Assembly (NCBI GenBank): GCA_017537025.1
Contig: JAFWCB010000004.1
Location: 401,871 to 465,870 of the forward strand
DNA length: 64,000 nucleotides
DNA from: Sediminibacterium sp.
Lineage (GTDB): Bacteria > Bacteroidota > Bacteroidia > Chitinophagales > Chitinophagaceae
Direction of reading: 5' to 3'
A program made the position numbers and the translations under genes. Under the pieces are notes generated by a model that worked only from the letters and a program-made list of their open reading frames with translations, was not told the DNA's origin and did no database searches. Positions 1 to 8,147 of the stretch are shown in pieces (positions within the stretch are counted from its first letter, which is position 1; every line of letters begins with the position of its first letter).

Positions 1-109
1 GAAGCTCAATATCAAAGAAGGAGATGTATTGGTTGCTGATTTAGATAAGGAAACCTCACAACTTGTTTTCAACTTCCAACGAAAAGTGAAAGAAGACGCT
101 GAAGTATAA
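1..109 (+). CDS. C-terminal end of a truncated upstream gene, possibly ClpB/ClpC-type AAA+ ATPase
   Basis: An open frame enters from the left edge and stops with TAA at 107-109, giving 35 residues (KLNIKEGDVLVADLDKE, then a charged tail). The Lys-Glu-Gly-Asp turn followed by a hydrophobic strand resembles the end of the C-terminal domain of Clp ATPases. The piece is too short to assign firmly and could belong to another beta-rich protein. A strong intrinsic terminator lies 31 bases downstream, so this is the last gene of its transcript. Confidence 0.4.
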   Translation, partial: KLNIKEGDVLVADLDKETSQLVFNFQRKVKEDAEV

Positions 110-139
110 TTATAAAGCTTAAAGTTTAAAGCTTAAAGC

Positions 140-173
140 AATAGCCCCTACAACATGCAGGGGCTATTTTATT
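140..173 (+). terminator. Intrinsic terminator after the partial first gene
   Basis: A 10-bp stem (AATAGCCCCT at 140-149 paired with AGGGGCTATT at 159-168) with a 9-base loop is followed by a T-rich tail. It closes the left-edge gene and faces the convergent ubiX-like gene. Between that gene and the stem (about 113-138) sits a short direct repeat of TTAAAGC/TTTAAAGC words. Confidence 0.85.
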
Positions 174-198
174 TACTAAAAACATTGCTATAGTTATT

Positions 199-759
199 TT
201 ACATGCCCCAACGAAAAGAGGAGATAGAAAAGCCAGCTAAATCGAGTAAGCGATCAACAACGGTATTCGCGACCTCCTCTACAGAAGTAGGTTTGCTATA
301 GAAAGATGGAGTAGCCGGACAAATAATACCACCGGCCAAAGTAACAGTTTCCATATTTTTTATATGAATTAAATTATAGGGTGTTTCTCTTACAGCAAGA
401 ATTAATCTTCTTCTTTCCTTTAGAATCACATCTGCTGCACGCGTTATCAAGTCATCACTTATACCACTTGCAATTCGTCCGAGTGTACCCATGCTACAGG
501 GAACGATTATCATAGTATCATACCCTGCAGAGCCGGAAGCAAAAGGAGCTGAGAAATCTTGTTTCTCATAAAACCGAAAGGGTAGCTGTTGATAAGAACT
601 ATTACCCAATTCGGTTTGCCAAACATCTTTTGCATTTTTACTCATTACAATACCCAGCTCTGAATACTGATCTTTATGTAGCGCTAATTTTTGGAGTAGT
701 AAAGACGCATATATAGATCCGCTGGCACCGGTAATAGCTATTACAATTTTTTTAGGCAT
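199..759 (-). CDS. ubiX: UbiX/Pad1-type flavin prenyltransferase
   Basis: The 186-residue protein opens with the UbiX flavin-binding signature IAITGASGSIYA (residues 7-18), a Rossmann-like strand-turn in which the Ser/Gly turn holds FMN. Further family features are the VPCSMGTLGRIASG stretch near residue 87 and the RRRLILAVRETPYN stretch near residue 116. Family knowledge: UbiX attaches a dimethylallyl group to FMN, making the prenylated FMN cofactor of UbiD decarboxylases in ubiquinone or aromatic-acid metabolism. No ubiD lies in the window, so the partner is unknown; in menaquinone-using Bacteroidota it may serve menaquinone or aromatic decarboxylation. Length fits the family. It stands alone behind the terminator of the upstream phosphorylase-like gene. 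Confidence 0.9.
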   Translation of the reverse strand: MPKKIVIAITGASGSIYASLLLQKLALHKDQYSELGIVMSKNAKDVWQTELGNSSYQQLPFRFYEKQDFSAPFASGSAGYDTMIIVPCSMGTLGRIASGISDDLITRAADVILKERRRLILAVRETPYNLIHIKNMETVTLAGGIICPATPSFYSKPTSVEEVANTVVDRLLDLAGFSISSFRWGM

Positions 760-810
760 GTATATATAACCAAATTAAGAAGTAAAGGTTATAAATAAAA
801 TAACATAAAT

Positions 811-842
811 AAAAAAAACCTCGCTTTTGCGAGGTTTTTTTT
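811..842 (-). terminator. Intrinsic terminator of the phosphorylase-like gene
   Basis: A perfect 12-bp stem, AAAAAACCTCGC (813-824) with GCGAGGTTTTTT (829-840), closes on a TTTT loop. It is flanked by A-runs on one side and T-runs on the other, so it can work in both directions. It sits directly after the stop codon of the minus-strand gene ending at 852 and before ubiX. Confidence 0.9.
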
Positions 843-851
843 ATTAAAAGG

Positions 852-2504
852 TTACTTATACATGATTTCGTAGTATTCGTGTGCCATTCGGTTACTGTCG
901 AACTGGAACCTCACATCCCGCATACCATTTTTTACAATTTCTCTCCATGCATCTCTATTTTCATAGTACATAGGAATGATTTCACCATTCAAGATTTCAT
1001 AGAGTTTATTTAAATCATACTCATCTTGTTCGTGAACATTCATATTTGCATAGTCGGCTTTTGGAATTACAAAACCATTATTACCATGAATAGTAAATTC
1101 AGGTATCCATCCATCATCTGTTGAAAAATTCACAGCCCCATTCATGGCTGCGGTCATGCCACTAGTGCCACTTGCTTCGCGGGGCACTCTTGGATTATTT
1201 AACCATAAATCGGCACATTGTTTTAATCTTCTGCTTAACAGTAATTCATATCCAATTAATACTGCTACATTTTTATACTTCTTGCTTAAGTGCACTAATT
1301 GGTTAAATTGGGTTATCGCCGGATAGTCTACCGGATATGGCTTACCGGCCCAAATAATCTGAACAGGATACTTTGTATTATGGACTAATTTTTCGAAACG
1401 ATCCATATCATAAGTAAGCATATCTGCCCGCTTATAACCTGCAAACCTTCTGGCCCATACGATTGTAAAAATATTAGGGTCGAATAATTTTCCTGTTTGA
1501 TCTGCTACTGTTTCAAAAGCCCTTTTCTTGAGATACCATTTTCTATCATCAATTGCCCAATTATCTCCAGATTCTAAATGGCGGTATAAAGGTTCATCCG
1601 CCCAGTAAGTGTAGTTCTGTGCATTCGTTATGGAGGTGATATCACAAATATCCTTGTAATGCTTCCACATCTCTCTACTAACCTGGCCATGTAGTGCAGA
1701 TACGCCATTCGCTTTTCTGGCAAATCGAAGGGCGGCTAGAGAATGATTAAACAGATCTTCTTGAATGCCTGTTATTTTTCGAACTTCATCTATAGATAAA
1801 CCGCAGAAATAGCTCATTTTATGACATAAGTAGATATCATGCTTTTCATTTCCGGCCTCTTCAGGGGTATGGGTTGTAAATACTAAACGCTCCCTTACTT
1901 TATCTACACTTTTGTATTTATTCAATAAGTAAAAAGCACTTGAAATACCATGTGCTTCATTTAAATGATATACATCGGGATTAAAACCTAGCTCATCTAT
2001 TAGTTTTGCTCCCCCAACACCTAATAGGATAAACTGTGCTACTTTGGTTGCCACATTAGCATCATACAATCTATGTGTAATAGTTTGAGAAACGTAGTCG
2101 TTTTCAGGTAAATCGGTACTTAGTAAAAATAGAGGAGCAGTCTTAAAAGTTTCGGGGTTTAAACAATAAGCTTTCACCCATACCGGATGTTCGTGTATAT
2201 AAATTTGAAATTTTATTCCGGTATCTTCTAAAAAATTGGGTGTTTTTTCCATCCAAGTTGGAACGAGTGTTTGATCTTGGTTACGGGCCTGATCGTAGTA
2301 ACCATATTTCCAGAGAATACCAATGCCAATCATATTCTGACGAAGCTCGTAGGCACTGCGTAAATGAGAGCCGGCTAAAAATCCAAGACCTCCGCTATAT
2401 ATTTTTAACGGCTGATGGATTGCAAATTCCATAGAGAAATAAGCAGCTTTTTTTGCATATTGCTCATTAATTGAATACGGAACCTGATAGTTTCTAAAAT
2501 TCAT
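852..2504 (-). CDS. Short alpha-glucan phosphorylase-like protein (GT35 type) lacking the PLP lysine
   Basis: The 550-residue protein has the GT35 alpha-glucan phosphorylase fold. It contains AAYFSMEFAIHQPLKIYSGGLGFLAGSH near the N-terminus (split motif YSGGLG), then NEAHG, TTHTPEEAGNEKHD, ARRFAGYKRADML (phosphate-binding Arg/Lys region) and PREASGTSGM. Family knowledge: these enzymes release glucose-1-phosphate from glycogen or maltodextrin using PLP bound to a Lys in the NMKFMLNGA-type motif. Here the aligned position reads GMTAAMNGAV, with Thr451 instead of Lys; I confirmed this from the bases at 1152-1154. The protein is shorter than the typical 700-850 residues. It may be a Bacteroidota subfamily with altered chemistry. 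It is monocistronic, bounded by its own terminator. Confidence 0.8.
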   Translation of the reverse strand: MNFRNYQVPYSINEQYAKKAAYFSMEFAIHQPLKIYSGGLGFLAGSHLRSAYELRQNMIGIGILWKYGYYDQARNQDQTLVPTWMEKTPNFLEDTGIKFQIYIHEHPVWVKAYCLNPETFKTAPLFLLSTDLPENDYVSQTITHRLYDANVATKVAQFILLGVGGAKLIDELGFNPDVYHLNEAHGISSAFYLLNKYKSVDKVRERLVFTTHTPEEAGNEKHDIYLCHKMSYFCGLSIDEVRKITGIQEDLFNHSLAALRFARKANGVSALHGQVSREMWKHYKDICDITSITNAQNYTYWADEPLYRHLESGDNWAIDDRKWYLKKRAFETVADQTGKLFDPNIFTIVWARRFAGYKRADMLTYDMDRFEKLVHNTKYPVQIIWAGKPYPVDYPAITQFNQLVHLSKKYKNVAVLIGYELLLSRRLKQCADLWLNNPRVPREASGTSGMTAAMNGAVNFSTDDGWIPEFTIHGNNGFVIPKADYANMNVHEQDEYDLNKLYEILNGEIIPMYYENRDAWREIVKNGMRDVRFQFDSNRMAHEYYEIMYK

Positions 2505-2633
2505 AATTGTTTATTTGGTGAACTATTCTTAACTGCAATATAGTGTTTTTGATTATAATGTATTTTTTACACATTGATATGTGGGTAATATAGTTTTATT
2601 TAAAAAGAAATACACAGGCGCAAACGTTGCATA

Positions 2634-3581
2634 TTACTTTTTTGATGTTTTTTGTTTAGGCTCTCGCTTTTTCTGAAAACTATCATTAAAAAAACACTTG
2701 ATCCCTCTATGATTCCCACAGCTACCTTGTTCTTTAACCGTTACCTCGGATCCTTCAAAATTAAAATCAATAATACAAGGGTCGGCATTCGCTGTGTAAA
2801 TAGCTGTTGTGGCTGATTTCACTTTCATAGTTCCTTTTAATTCTCCAATACAAGCGCCCTCGTTTTTTTCAAAATGAATAAAAAAAGTGTAGCTATTGAG
2901 GTCTTTTCCATCACGAATAGATACATAGCTTTTTTTATCTTTTATATAGTCTCCACTCCACTTATTTTTTCGGGGTAGTGTATCAATGGGGTTGATAATT
3001 TGTTGTTTTTTCGGGTCTTCATTGGAATCGGTAATCACTACCATAAAAAAGCCGGCATTATTATAAACCCAACCGGTTCTTGTAAATAGCGTTGTTTCTT
3101 TGATTGTTTTCTCTTTTACCAAAATAAAAGTAGGTTCTTTATTAATAGAGACTGCATGTTGATATCCATCTTCCCGATCCTTGCTCGACATTAATTCTTT
3201 AACACCTAAAAATTTACTTTTTGCATCCAATACAAATACTACCAATTTGCTTTCTGATTTCGTGCTGATAAGGGTAAGTAGGTAATTTTCTTTTTCCTTC
3301 TTAATTTTCCCAACGGGTTTAATAGTCACTTTTCTATTCTTCCCTAAAATAATTGTAAATGCAGAGTCAGGTATAAATTGTTGCAATACTTTTATACCCA
3401 TAGATAAGCTGTCTGCAGAACTATTAATATTCGTATCCAATAATGAGTAGGGTAGCGGTAAAGGCTTGAAAGCGGCAATAAAATCTTTTTCTTTTACAGG
3501 AACGTCTCCGGAGAAGTCTATTTTTTTCTCCTTACAGCCCCCTAAAATCAGCAATAGTAGAATCGGCAAGCATTTTTTCAT
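2634..3581 (-). CDS. Lipoprotein of unknown function
   Basis: The 315-residue protein begins with a lysine-bearing hydrophobic leader and a lipobox, ILLLLILGGC, so Cys16 is the likely lipidation site, followed by a charged KEKK stretch. The rest is soluble, lysine-rich and predicted mostly beta, with a central segment GEWNNAGFF-like (VYNNAGFFMVVITDS near residue 172) and four Cys in the C-terminal third (around GACIGELKG, DPCIIDF, SCGNHRGIKC). These could form disulfides in the periplasm. I do not recognise the family. It is divergent from the Nramp-UspA transporter, with about 56 bases between the starts, so the two may share a control region. Confidence 0.6.
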   Translation of the reverse strand: MKKCLPILLLLILGGCKEKKIDFSGDVPVKEKDFIAAFKPLPLPYSLLDTNINSSADSLSMGIKVLQQFIPDSAFTIILGKNRKVTIKPVGKIKKEKENYLLTLISTKSESKLVVFVLDAKSKFLGVKELMSSKDREDGYQHAVSINKEPTFILVKEKTIKETTLFTRTGWVYNNAGFFMVVITDSNEDPKKQQIINPIDTLPRKNKWSGDYIKDKKSYVSIRDGKDLNSYTFFIHFEKNEGACIGELKGTMKVKSATTAIYTANADPCIIDFNFEGSEVTVKEQGSCGNHRGIKCFFNDSFQKKREPKQKTSKK

Positions 3582-3637
3582 AAAAAGCTTATTTGCCTAA
3601 AAATAGCGTTTATATTTATTCTTTAAAAACAATCTGG

Positions 3638-5518
3638 ATGCAGGGAGAAAGAAGCGCTGATATTTCATTGAGTGAGGTGCATGAAACCGTAGATACCACA
3701 GCTCCTCGTAAGGGGTGGAAACGGATTCTCGCATATATCGGACCGGCCTATTTGGTAAGTGTGGGTTATATGGATCCGGGTAATTGGGCAACTGATTTAC
3801 AAGGAGGTGCCCGCTTTGGCTACACTTTGATTTGGGTTTTACTAATGAGCAATATGATGGCTTTACTACTTCAAAGCCTTAGTGCCCGTTTGGGGATCGT
3901 TCGAAGAAAAGATTTGGCTCAGGTAAATAGGGAAACGTACCCACCGCTGGTTAATTTTTGTTTGTACATACTTGCTGAGCTTGCTATTGCAGCCTGCGAT
4001 TTGGCAGAGGTATTAGGCATGGCTATCGGTATCCATTTATTAACCGGATTACCATTATTGTGGGGAACGCTAATTACCGTATTCGACACTTTCTTGTTTC
4101 TATTGTTGCAACGATATGGTATCCGCAAAATGGAAGCATTCATCATTGCCTTGGTAGCTATTATTGGGCTCTCTTTTCTTTTTGAAATTATTTTGGCAAA
4201 GCCTCCTTTAATAGAGGTTGCGAAGGGGTTTTTACCCTCCGGTTTGAATGATGGCGCTTTGTATATAGCTGTAGGAATTATCGGTGCAACCGTTATGCCA
4301 CATAACTTATACTTACATTCAGCATTGGTACAAACACGTAAGATTAGCAAAGATGATGATGGTACAAAAAGAGCCATTAAATACAATATTATTGATAGTA
4401 CCATTGCTCTAAATGCGGCCTTTTTTGTGAATATGGCAATTCTGGTACTTGCTGCAAGCGTTTTTTTTAGTTCAGGCAATACGCATGTTGCGAAAATTGA
4501 AGAGGCCCATCAACTACTCCAACCTTTACTAGGAAACACTTTGGCGCCTATTTTATTTGCGGTTGCATTAATTGCGGCAGGACAAAGCTCCACACTTACA
4601 GGAACTTTAGCCGGGCAGATAGTGATGGAAGGCTATTTGCATTTGCGGATTAACCCTTGGTTGCGCAGGCTCTTAACAAGATTGATAGCAATCGTACCTG
4701 CCGTATTGGTAATAGTGTTATACGGAGATCAAAAAGTAGATGCACTATTGATTTTTAGCCAGGTTATTTTGAGTTTGCAACTTGGCTTCGCTGTAATTCC
4801 TTTAATCATTTTTGTGAGTGATAAACATACCATGGGGGCATTTGCTATAGGTAAACCAATACAAATACTTGCTTGGTTGGTTGCCGCAATATTGGTTGCT
4901 TTAAATGTAAAGCTGGTAGCGGAAGAGGCCAGTACTATTTTTAGTGGGGATTACTCGTTATGGTTGAAATGTTTGGTAGGCTTACTTATAATAGGTTTTA
5001 TCTGGTTATTTGGTATAATGACGATTTATCCCTATTTGCATAAACGTAGACCAGTATCCGGCAGTGTGCATGGCGATATTCCCAATCTTTCAAATTTAGC
5101 TATCAAAAAATATCAGCGAATTGCTATTGCACTCGATTTTAGCATCAAAGATGAAAAATTGATTGCGTATGCCTTAGCGCAAGGTGAACCAGATACCCGC
5201 TACTTATTGATACATATCGTGGAAAGTGCTTCTGCTAACTATTTGGATTCATCGAGTGACGATGCTGAAACAATATATGATAAACAGCGCATGGCTTTTT
5301 ACGAAAATCAATTACATGAAAAAGGGTTCACCGTTACCGGGTTCCTGGGATATAAAAACCGCGTTGCGGAAATCGTGAAAATAGTGGAAAACGAGTCGGC
5401 AGATCTGTTGGTGATGGGAGCACATAGACATACAGGCATTAAGGATATGATTTTTGGGGAAACTATTGAAGATGTTCGGCATCGTTTGCGTATACCGGTT
5501 TTAATTGTAAATGTATAG
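3638..5518 (+). CDS. mntH: Nramp-family divalent metal transporter with C-terminal UspA domain
   Basis: The first about 480 residues are an Nramp transporter. They carry the TM1 metal-binding motif DPGNWATD, the TM6 motif MPHNLYLHS and eleven or so hydrophobic helices, including the GQSSTLTGTLAGQ segment. The last about 130 residues are a UspA domain with QRIAIALDFS at its start and the nucleotide-loop signature GAHRHTGIKDMIFGET. Family knowledge: Nramp proteins import Mn2+ or Fe2+ by proton symport; UspA domains bind ATP or respond to stress. I chose the ATG at 3638 (MQGERSADIS) because the frame upstream opens only with a TTG that adds 15 uncharacteristic residues. The UspA domain would lie in the cytoplasm and may regulate transport; that is inference. 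Confidence 0.92.
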   Translation: MQGERSADISLSEVHETVDTTAPRKGWKRILAYIGPAYLVSVGYMDPGNWATDLQGGARFGYTLIWVLLMSNMMALLLQSLSARLGIVRRKDLAQVNRETYPPLVNFCLYILAELAIAACDLAEVLGMAIGIHLLTGLPLLWGTLITVFDTFLFLLLQRYGIRKMEAFIIALVAIIGLSFLFEIILAKPPLIEVAKGFLPSGLNDGALYIAVGIIGATVMPHNLYLHSALVQTRKISKDDDGTKRAIKYNIIDSTIALNAAFFVNMAILVLAASVFFSSGNTHVAKIEEAHQLLQPLLGNTLAPILFAVALIAAGQSSTLTGTLAGQIVMEGYLHLRINPWLRRLLTRLIAIVPAVLVIVLYGDQKVDALLIFSQVILSLQLGFAVIPLIIFVSDKHTMGAFAIGKPIQILAWLVAAILVALNVKLVAEEASTIFSGDYSLWLKCLVGLLIIGFIWLFGIMTIYPYLHKRRPVSGSVHGDIPNLSNLAIKKYQRIAIALDFSIKDEKLIAYALAQGEPDTRYLLIHIVESASANYLDSSSDDAETIYDKQRMAFYENQLHEKGFTVTGFLGYKNRVAEIVKIVENESADLLVMGAHRHTGIKDMIFGETIEDVRHRLRIPVLIVNV

Positions 5519-5521
5519 CCT

Positions 5522-5529
5522 TATATTTG
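5522..5529 (+). promoter_or_regulatory. -7 promoter box of icd (TATATTTG)
   Basis: TATATTTG matches the Bacteroidota vegetative -7 consensus TAnnTTTG and lies 26 bases before the icd ATG, just past the mntH stop. No convincing -33 TTTG is found at the usual distance. Confidence 0.55.
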
Positions 5530-5555
5530 CGTTTTTCAACGTTTAAAAGACCGAA

Positions 5556-6788
5556 ATGGCTCAAAAAATTAAAGTTGCTAACCCAGTTGTGGAACTGGAT
5601 GGAGATGAAATGACCAGGATTATTTGGAAGTTCATTAAAGAGAAATTGATTTTACCCTATTTAGAACTTGATATCAAGTATTATGATTTGGGTATGGAAT
5701 ATCGAGACCAAACAGATGATCAGGTTACAATTGATGCAGCTAATGCTATTAAACAATATGGTGTAGGTATTAAATGTGCAACGATTACTCCCGATGAAGC
5801 AAGAGTGAAAGAATTTGGTTTAAAACAAATGTGGAAGAGCCCTAATGGTACCATTCGTAATATTTTAGACGGTACCGTTTTTAGAGAGCCCATTGTTTGC
5901 TCTAATGTTCCTCGATTAGTTCCTAACTGGACTGCACCCATATGTATAGGAAGGCACGCATTTGGGGATCAATACCGAGCTACAGATTTTGTTACAAAAG
6001 GCAAGGGAAAACTTACTATTAAGTTTGAAGGAGAAGATGGTGCTGTTCAAGAATTTGAAGTTTATAATTTTAAGGGCGATGGAGTAGCATTAGCCATGTA
6101 TAATACGGATGAGAGTATCCGTGGCTTTGCCAGAGCTTGTTTTAATCAGGCTTTATTAAAAAAATGGCCCTTATATCTTTCAACCAAAAATACTATTCTA
6201 AAAAAATATGACGGCCGATTTAAAGATATTTTTGAGGAAGTATATCAGCAAGAATTTAAACAGTCATTTGTCGATGCAGGTATTACTTACGAGCATCGTT
6301 TGATTGATGATATGGTGGCCAGTGCACTAAAATGGAATGGAAATTTTGTTTGGGCTTGTAAAAATTATGATGGGGATGTACAGAGTGATACGGTAGCGCA
6401 GGGATTTGGTTCATTGGGCTTGATGACATCTACACTTGTAACGCCCGATGGTACTGTAATGGAAGCCGAAGCGGCTCATGGAACAGTTACCCGCCATTAT
6501 CGCGAATACCAAAAAGGTAAACCTACTTCAACAAACCCCATTGCGTCTATTTTCGCATGGACGCGCGGTTTGGCTTTCCGGGGTAAACTAGATAATAATC
6601 AAGAACTGGTTGAATTTTGTAATGCGTTAGAACAGGTTTGTGTTGAAGTGGTTGAGAGTGGTAAAATGACAAAAGACCTGGCAGTATGTATCCATGGTAA
6701 CAAAGTAAATCATGGGGAACATTACTTATATACAGAAGAGTTTTTAGACGCACTGGATGAAGAACTCAAAAAGAAACTAAATAAGTAA
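5556..6788 (+). CDS. icd: NADP-dependent isocitrate dehydrogenase
   Basis: The 410-residue protein is a full-length homodimeric (eukaryote-type) NADP-isocitrate dehydrogenase. Visible landmarks are [14 protein letters not shown] at the N-terminus, the substrate loop [19 protein letters not shown] near residue 95, the metal and substrate region [30 protein letters not shown] near residue 252, and [19 protein letters not shown] near residue 308, where His and Arg bind the NADP adenosine phosphate. It oxidatively decarboxylates isocitrate to 2-oxoglutarate in the TCA cycle and supplies NADPH. Aconitase, the preceding step, is encoded about 25 kb further on. It has its own promoter box, and its stop directly abuts the stop of the convergent DUF4442 gene. 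Confidence 0.97.
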   Translation: MAQKIKVANPVVELDGDEMTRIIWKFIKEKLILPYLELDIKYYDLGMEYRDQTDDQVTIDAANAIKQYGVGIKCATITPDEARVKEFGLKQMWKSPNGTIRNILDGTVFREPIVCSNVPRLVPNWTAPICIGRHAFGDQYRATDFVTKGKGKLTIKFEGEDGAVQEFEVYNFKGDGVALAMYNTDESIRGFARACFNQALLKKWPLYLSTKNTILKKYDGRFKDIFEEVYQQEFKQSFVDAGITYEHRLIDDMVASALKWNGNFVWACKNYDGDVQSDTVAQGFGSLGLMTSTLVTPDGTVMEAEAAHGTVTRHYREYQKGKPTSTNPIASIFAWTRGLAFRGKLDNNQELVEFCNALEQVCVEVVESGKMTKDLAVCIHGNKVNHGEHYLYTEEFLDALDEELKKKLNK

Positions 6789-7274
6789 TTATTTTTTTCT
6801 ATTTGCATAGTATTCTTTGGAAGCTATGTAAACGGTTCTGGATATCGAAGCGTATATTTTATCATCTTTATCTTTCCACTCAATGGTTTTGTCTAGTAAG
6901 GTAAAACCATTGTTTTTTACAGCTTCTTTGACACTATTGATCTCCGCGTCACTTAGTACTAAATTAGCGTATAACTTTGTTTTACTGGGTGCAATAAATT
7001 TAATGGAAGCCGATTTATCCCACACCACATATTCTCTTTTACCTAAAATATGAAACAGCATCAACATGTAAAACGGATCGGCTGCGGCAAACATGCTTCC
7101 GCCAAAAGTAGTACCTACAAAGTTATAGGTCCATATATTTCTACCTAAACGCAACTTAACTTCTTTCCAATCTTTGCTGATATGTAAAATTCTACCGCCT
7201 GTTCCAAAGAACATAGGATAGCAATTCATTAATATTCGAAACAAACCGGTATTTGAAACACTTGGTAAAACCAT
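6789..7274 (-). CDS. DUF4442 hotdog-fold protein (thioesterase-like)
   Basis: The 161-residue protein fits the DUF4442 family of single-domain hotdog-fold proteins. Typical features are the N-terminal NCYPMFFGTGGRILHIS, the central NFVGTTFGGSMFAAADPFYMLMLFHILG helix region and the strand VWDKSASIKFIAPSKTKLYA. Family knowledge: DUF4442 is related to acyl-CoA thioesterases, but substrates are mostly unknown, so I infer only a possible acyl thioester role. It may be co-transcribed with the DUF2452 gene 36 bases upstream on the same strand. It ends exactly where the convergent icd ends. Confidence 0.8.
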   Translation of the reverse strand: MVLPSVSNTGLFRILMNCYPMFFGTGGRILHISKDWKEVKLRLGRNIWTYNFVGTTFGGSMFAAADPFYMLMLFHILGKREYVVWDKSASIKFIAPSKTKLYANLVLSDAEINSVKEAVKNNGFTLLDKTIEWKDKDDKIYASISRTVYIASKEYYANRKK

Positions 7275-7310
7275 TATACATCGAATTATTAATTAGAAAG
7301 GTACAATTTA

Positions 7311-8105
7311 TTAGGAATCGATCTCAACCCAGGTATGATCGGCTAATAATTTTACAGTTGAAATGTACTGTTTAAAAGGACCTCCATTTCCCCATTCAGC
7401 TGGCGATATCAGAGATAGTATATGTGATCCATCCTTCTTTTCATAGAGATGATAAGTATGACCTATTTGAGGCTTAAAACCAAGTTTAGCTTCATATATC
7501 ATGAGACTCAACTCCTTTCTTTTCCTTATTTCCTGAGCTTGCCGGGCAAGCAATTCAATTTGTTGTCGAATCTGATCCAGTTGCATATTAGTTTGATCTT
7601 CCATAGCACTCAAAGCCTTATGCTTGATAACTCCTTCCTTGGTAGGTTTAATAGCAACACCTGCAACGGATGAAGCGTAGGGTAGTACACTTAATTGCTT
7701 GTGATATATTTCTATGTTTGTAAAAAGTTCTCCGCTTGGTGTGGTTCCCTGCTTGCTAATTTTTAAATATCCATTGGGAAGAATTTCATGTACTACTTGT
7801 AAAATATGTTTACCCGATTTGAATAGTGTAATAGTTAGAGTAGATGCATTATTAATGGTAGCAAGCGCTGTATCTGCCAGTTCATAATTATCTAAAGATG
7901 CTAAGATATCATTTGGTGTAATCGTTAGTTGTGAATAAAATGCTTCATTCTCTACACTAACCCAGTTAATGCTGATCAGTAGGTTATGTCCATTATCAAT
8001 ACTTTCAATTTTATAGTTACCACTCTTAGGTGCTAATCCGAACTGAAAAGAGCACTTTTCTGGAAATAATTGCCAACTGGCTAAAAAGTTATATGCCTGA
8101 ACCAT
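7311..8105 (-). CDS. DUF2452 (C1orf50-like) protein with an N-terminal beta domain
   Basis: The 264-residue protein has two parts. Residues 1 to about 135 are beta-rich, with PNDILASLDNYELADTALATI and repeated short strands, and look lipocalin-like. Residues about 140-240 match DUF2452, a family also known from the human C1orf50 protein. They contain PYASSVAGVAIKPTKEGVIKH, then a helix rich in Gln and Arg (DQIRQQIELLARQAQEI), then GHTYHLYEKKDGSHILSLIS. The biochemical role of DUF2452 is unknown. There is no signal peptide, so it is probably cytoplasmic. It lies between the DUF4442 gene and the outer membrane protein gene on the same strand. Confidence 0.7.
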   Translation of the reverse strand: MVQAYNFLASWQLFPEKCSFQFGLAPKSGNYKIESIDNGHNLLISINWVSVENEAFYSQLTITPNDILASLDNYELADTALATINNASTLTITLFKSGKHILQVVHEILPNGYLKISKQGTTPSGELFTNIEIYHKQLSVLPYASSVAGVAIKPTKEGVIKHKALSAMEDQTNMQLDQIRQQIELLARQAQEIRKRKELSLMIYEAKLGFKPQIGHTYHLYEKKDGSHILSLISPAEWGNGGPFKQYISTVKLLADHTWVEIDS

Positions 8106-8147
8106 GTAATTACTTGTTGTAGGAAAACAAAATTCGGGTTTAAAAGT

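Noticed and set aside
3588-3618. TTTG/TATATTTA promoter pair upstream of the Nramp-UspA gene
   Set aside because: The spacing (about 15 bases) is too short for the Bacteroidota -33/-7 arrangement and the -7 word ends in A.
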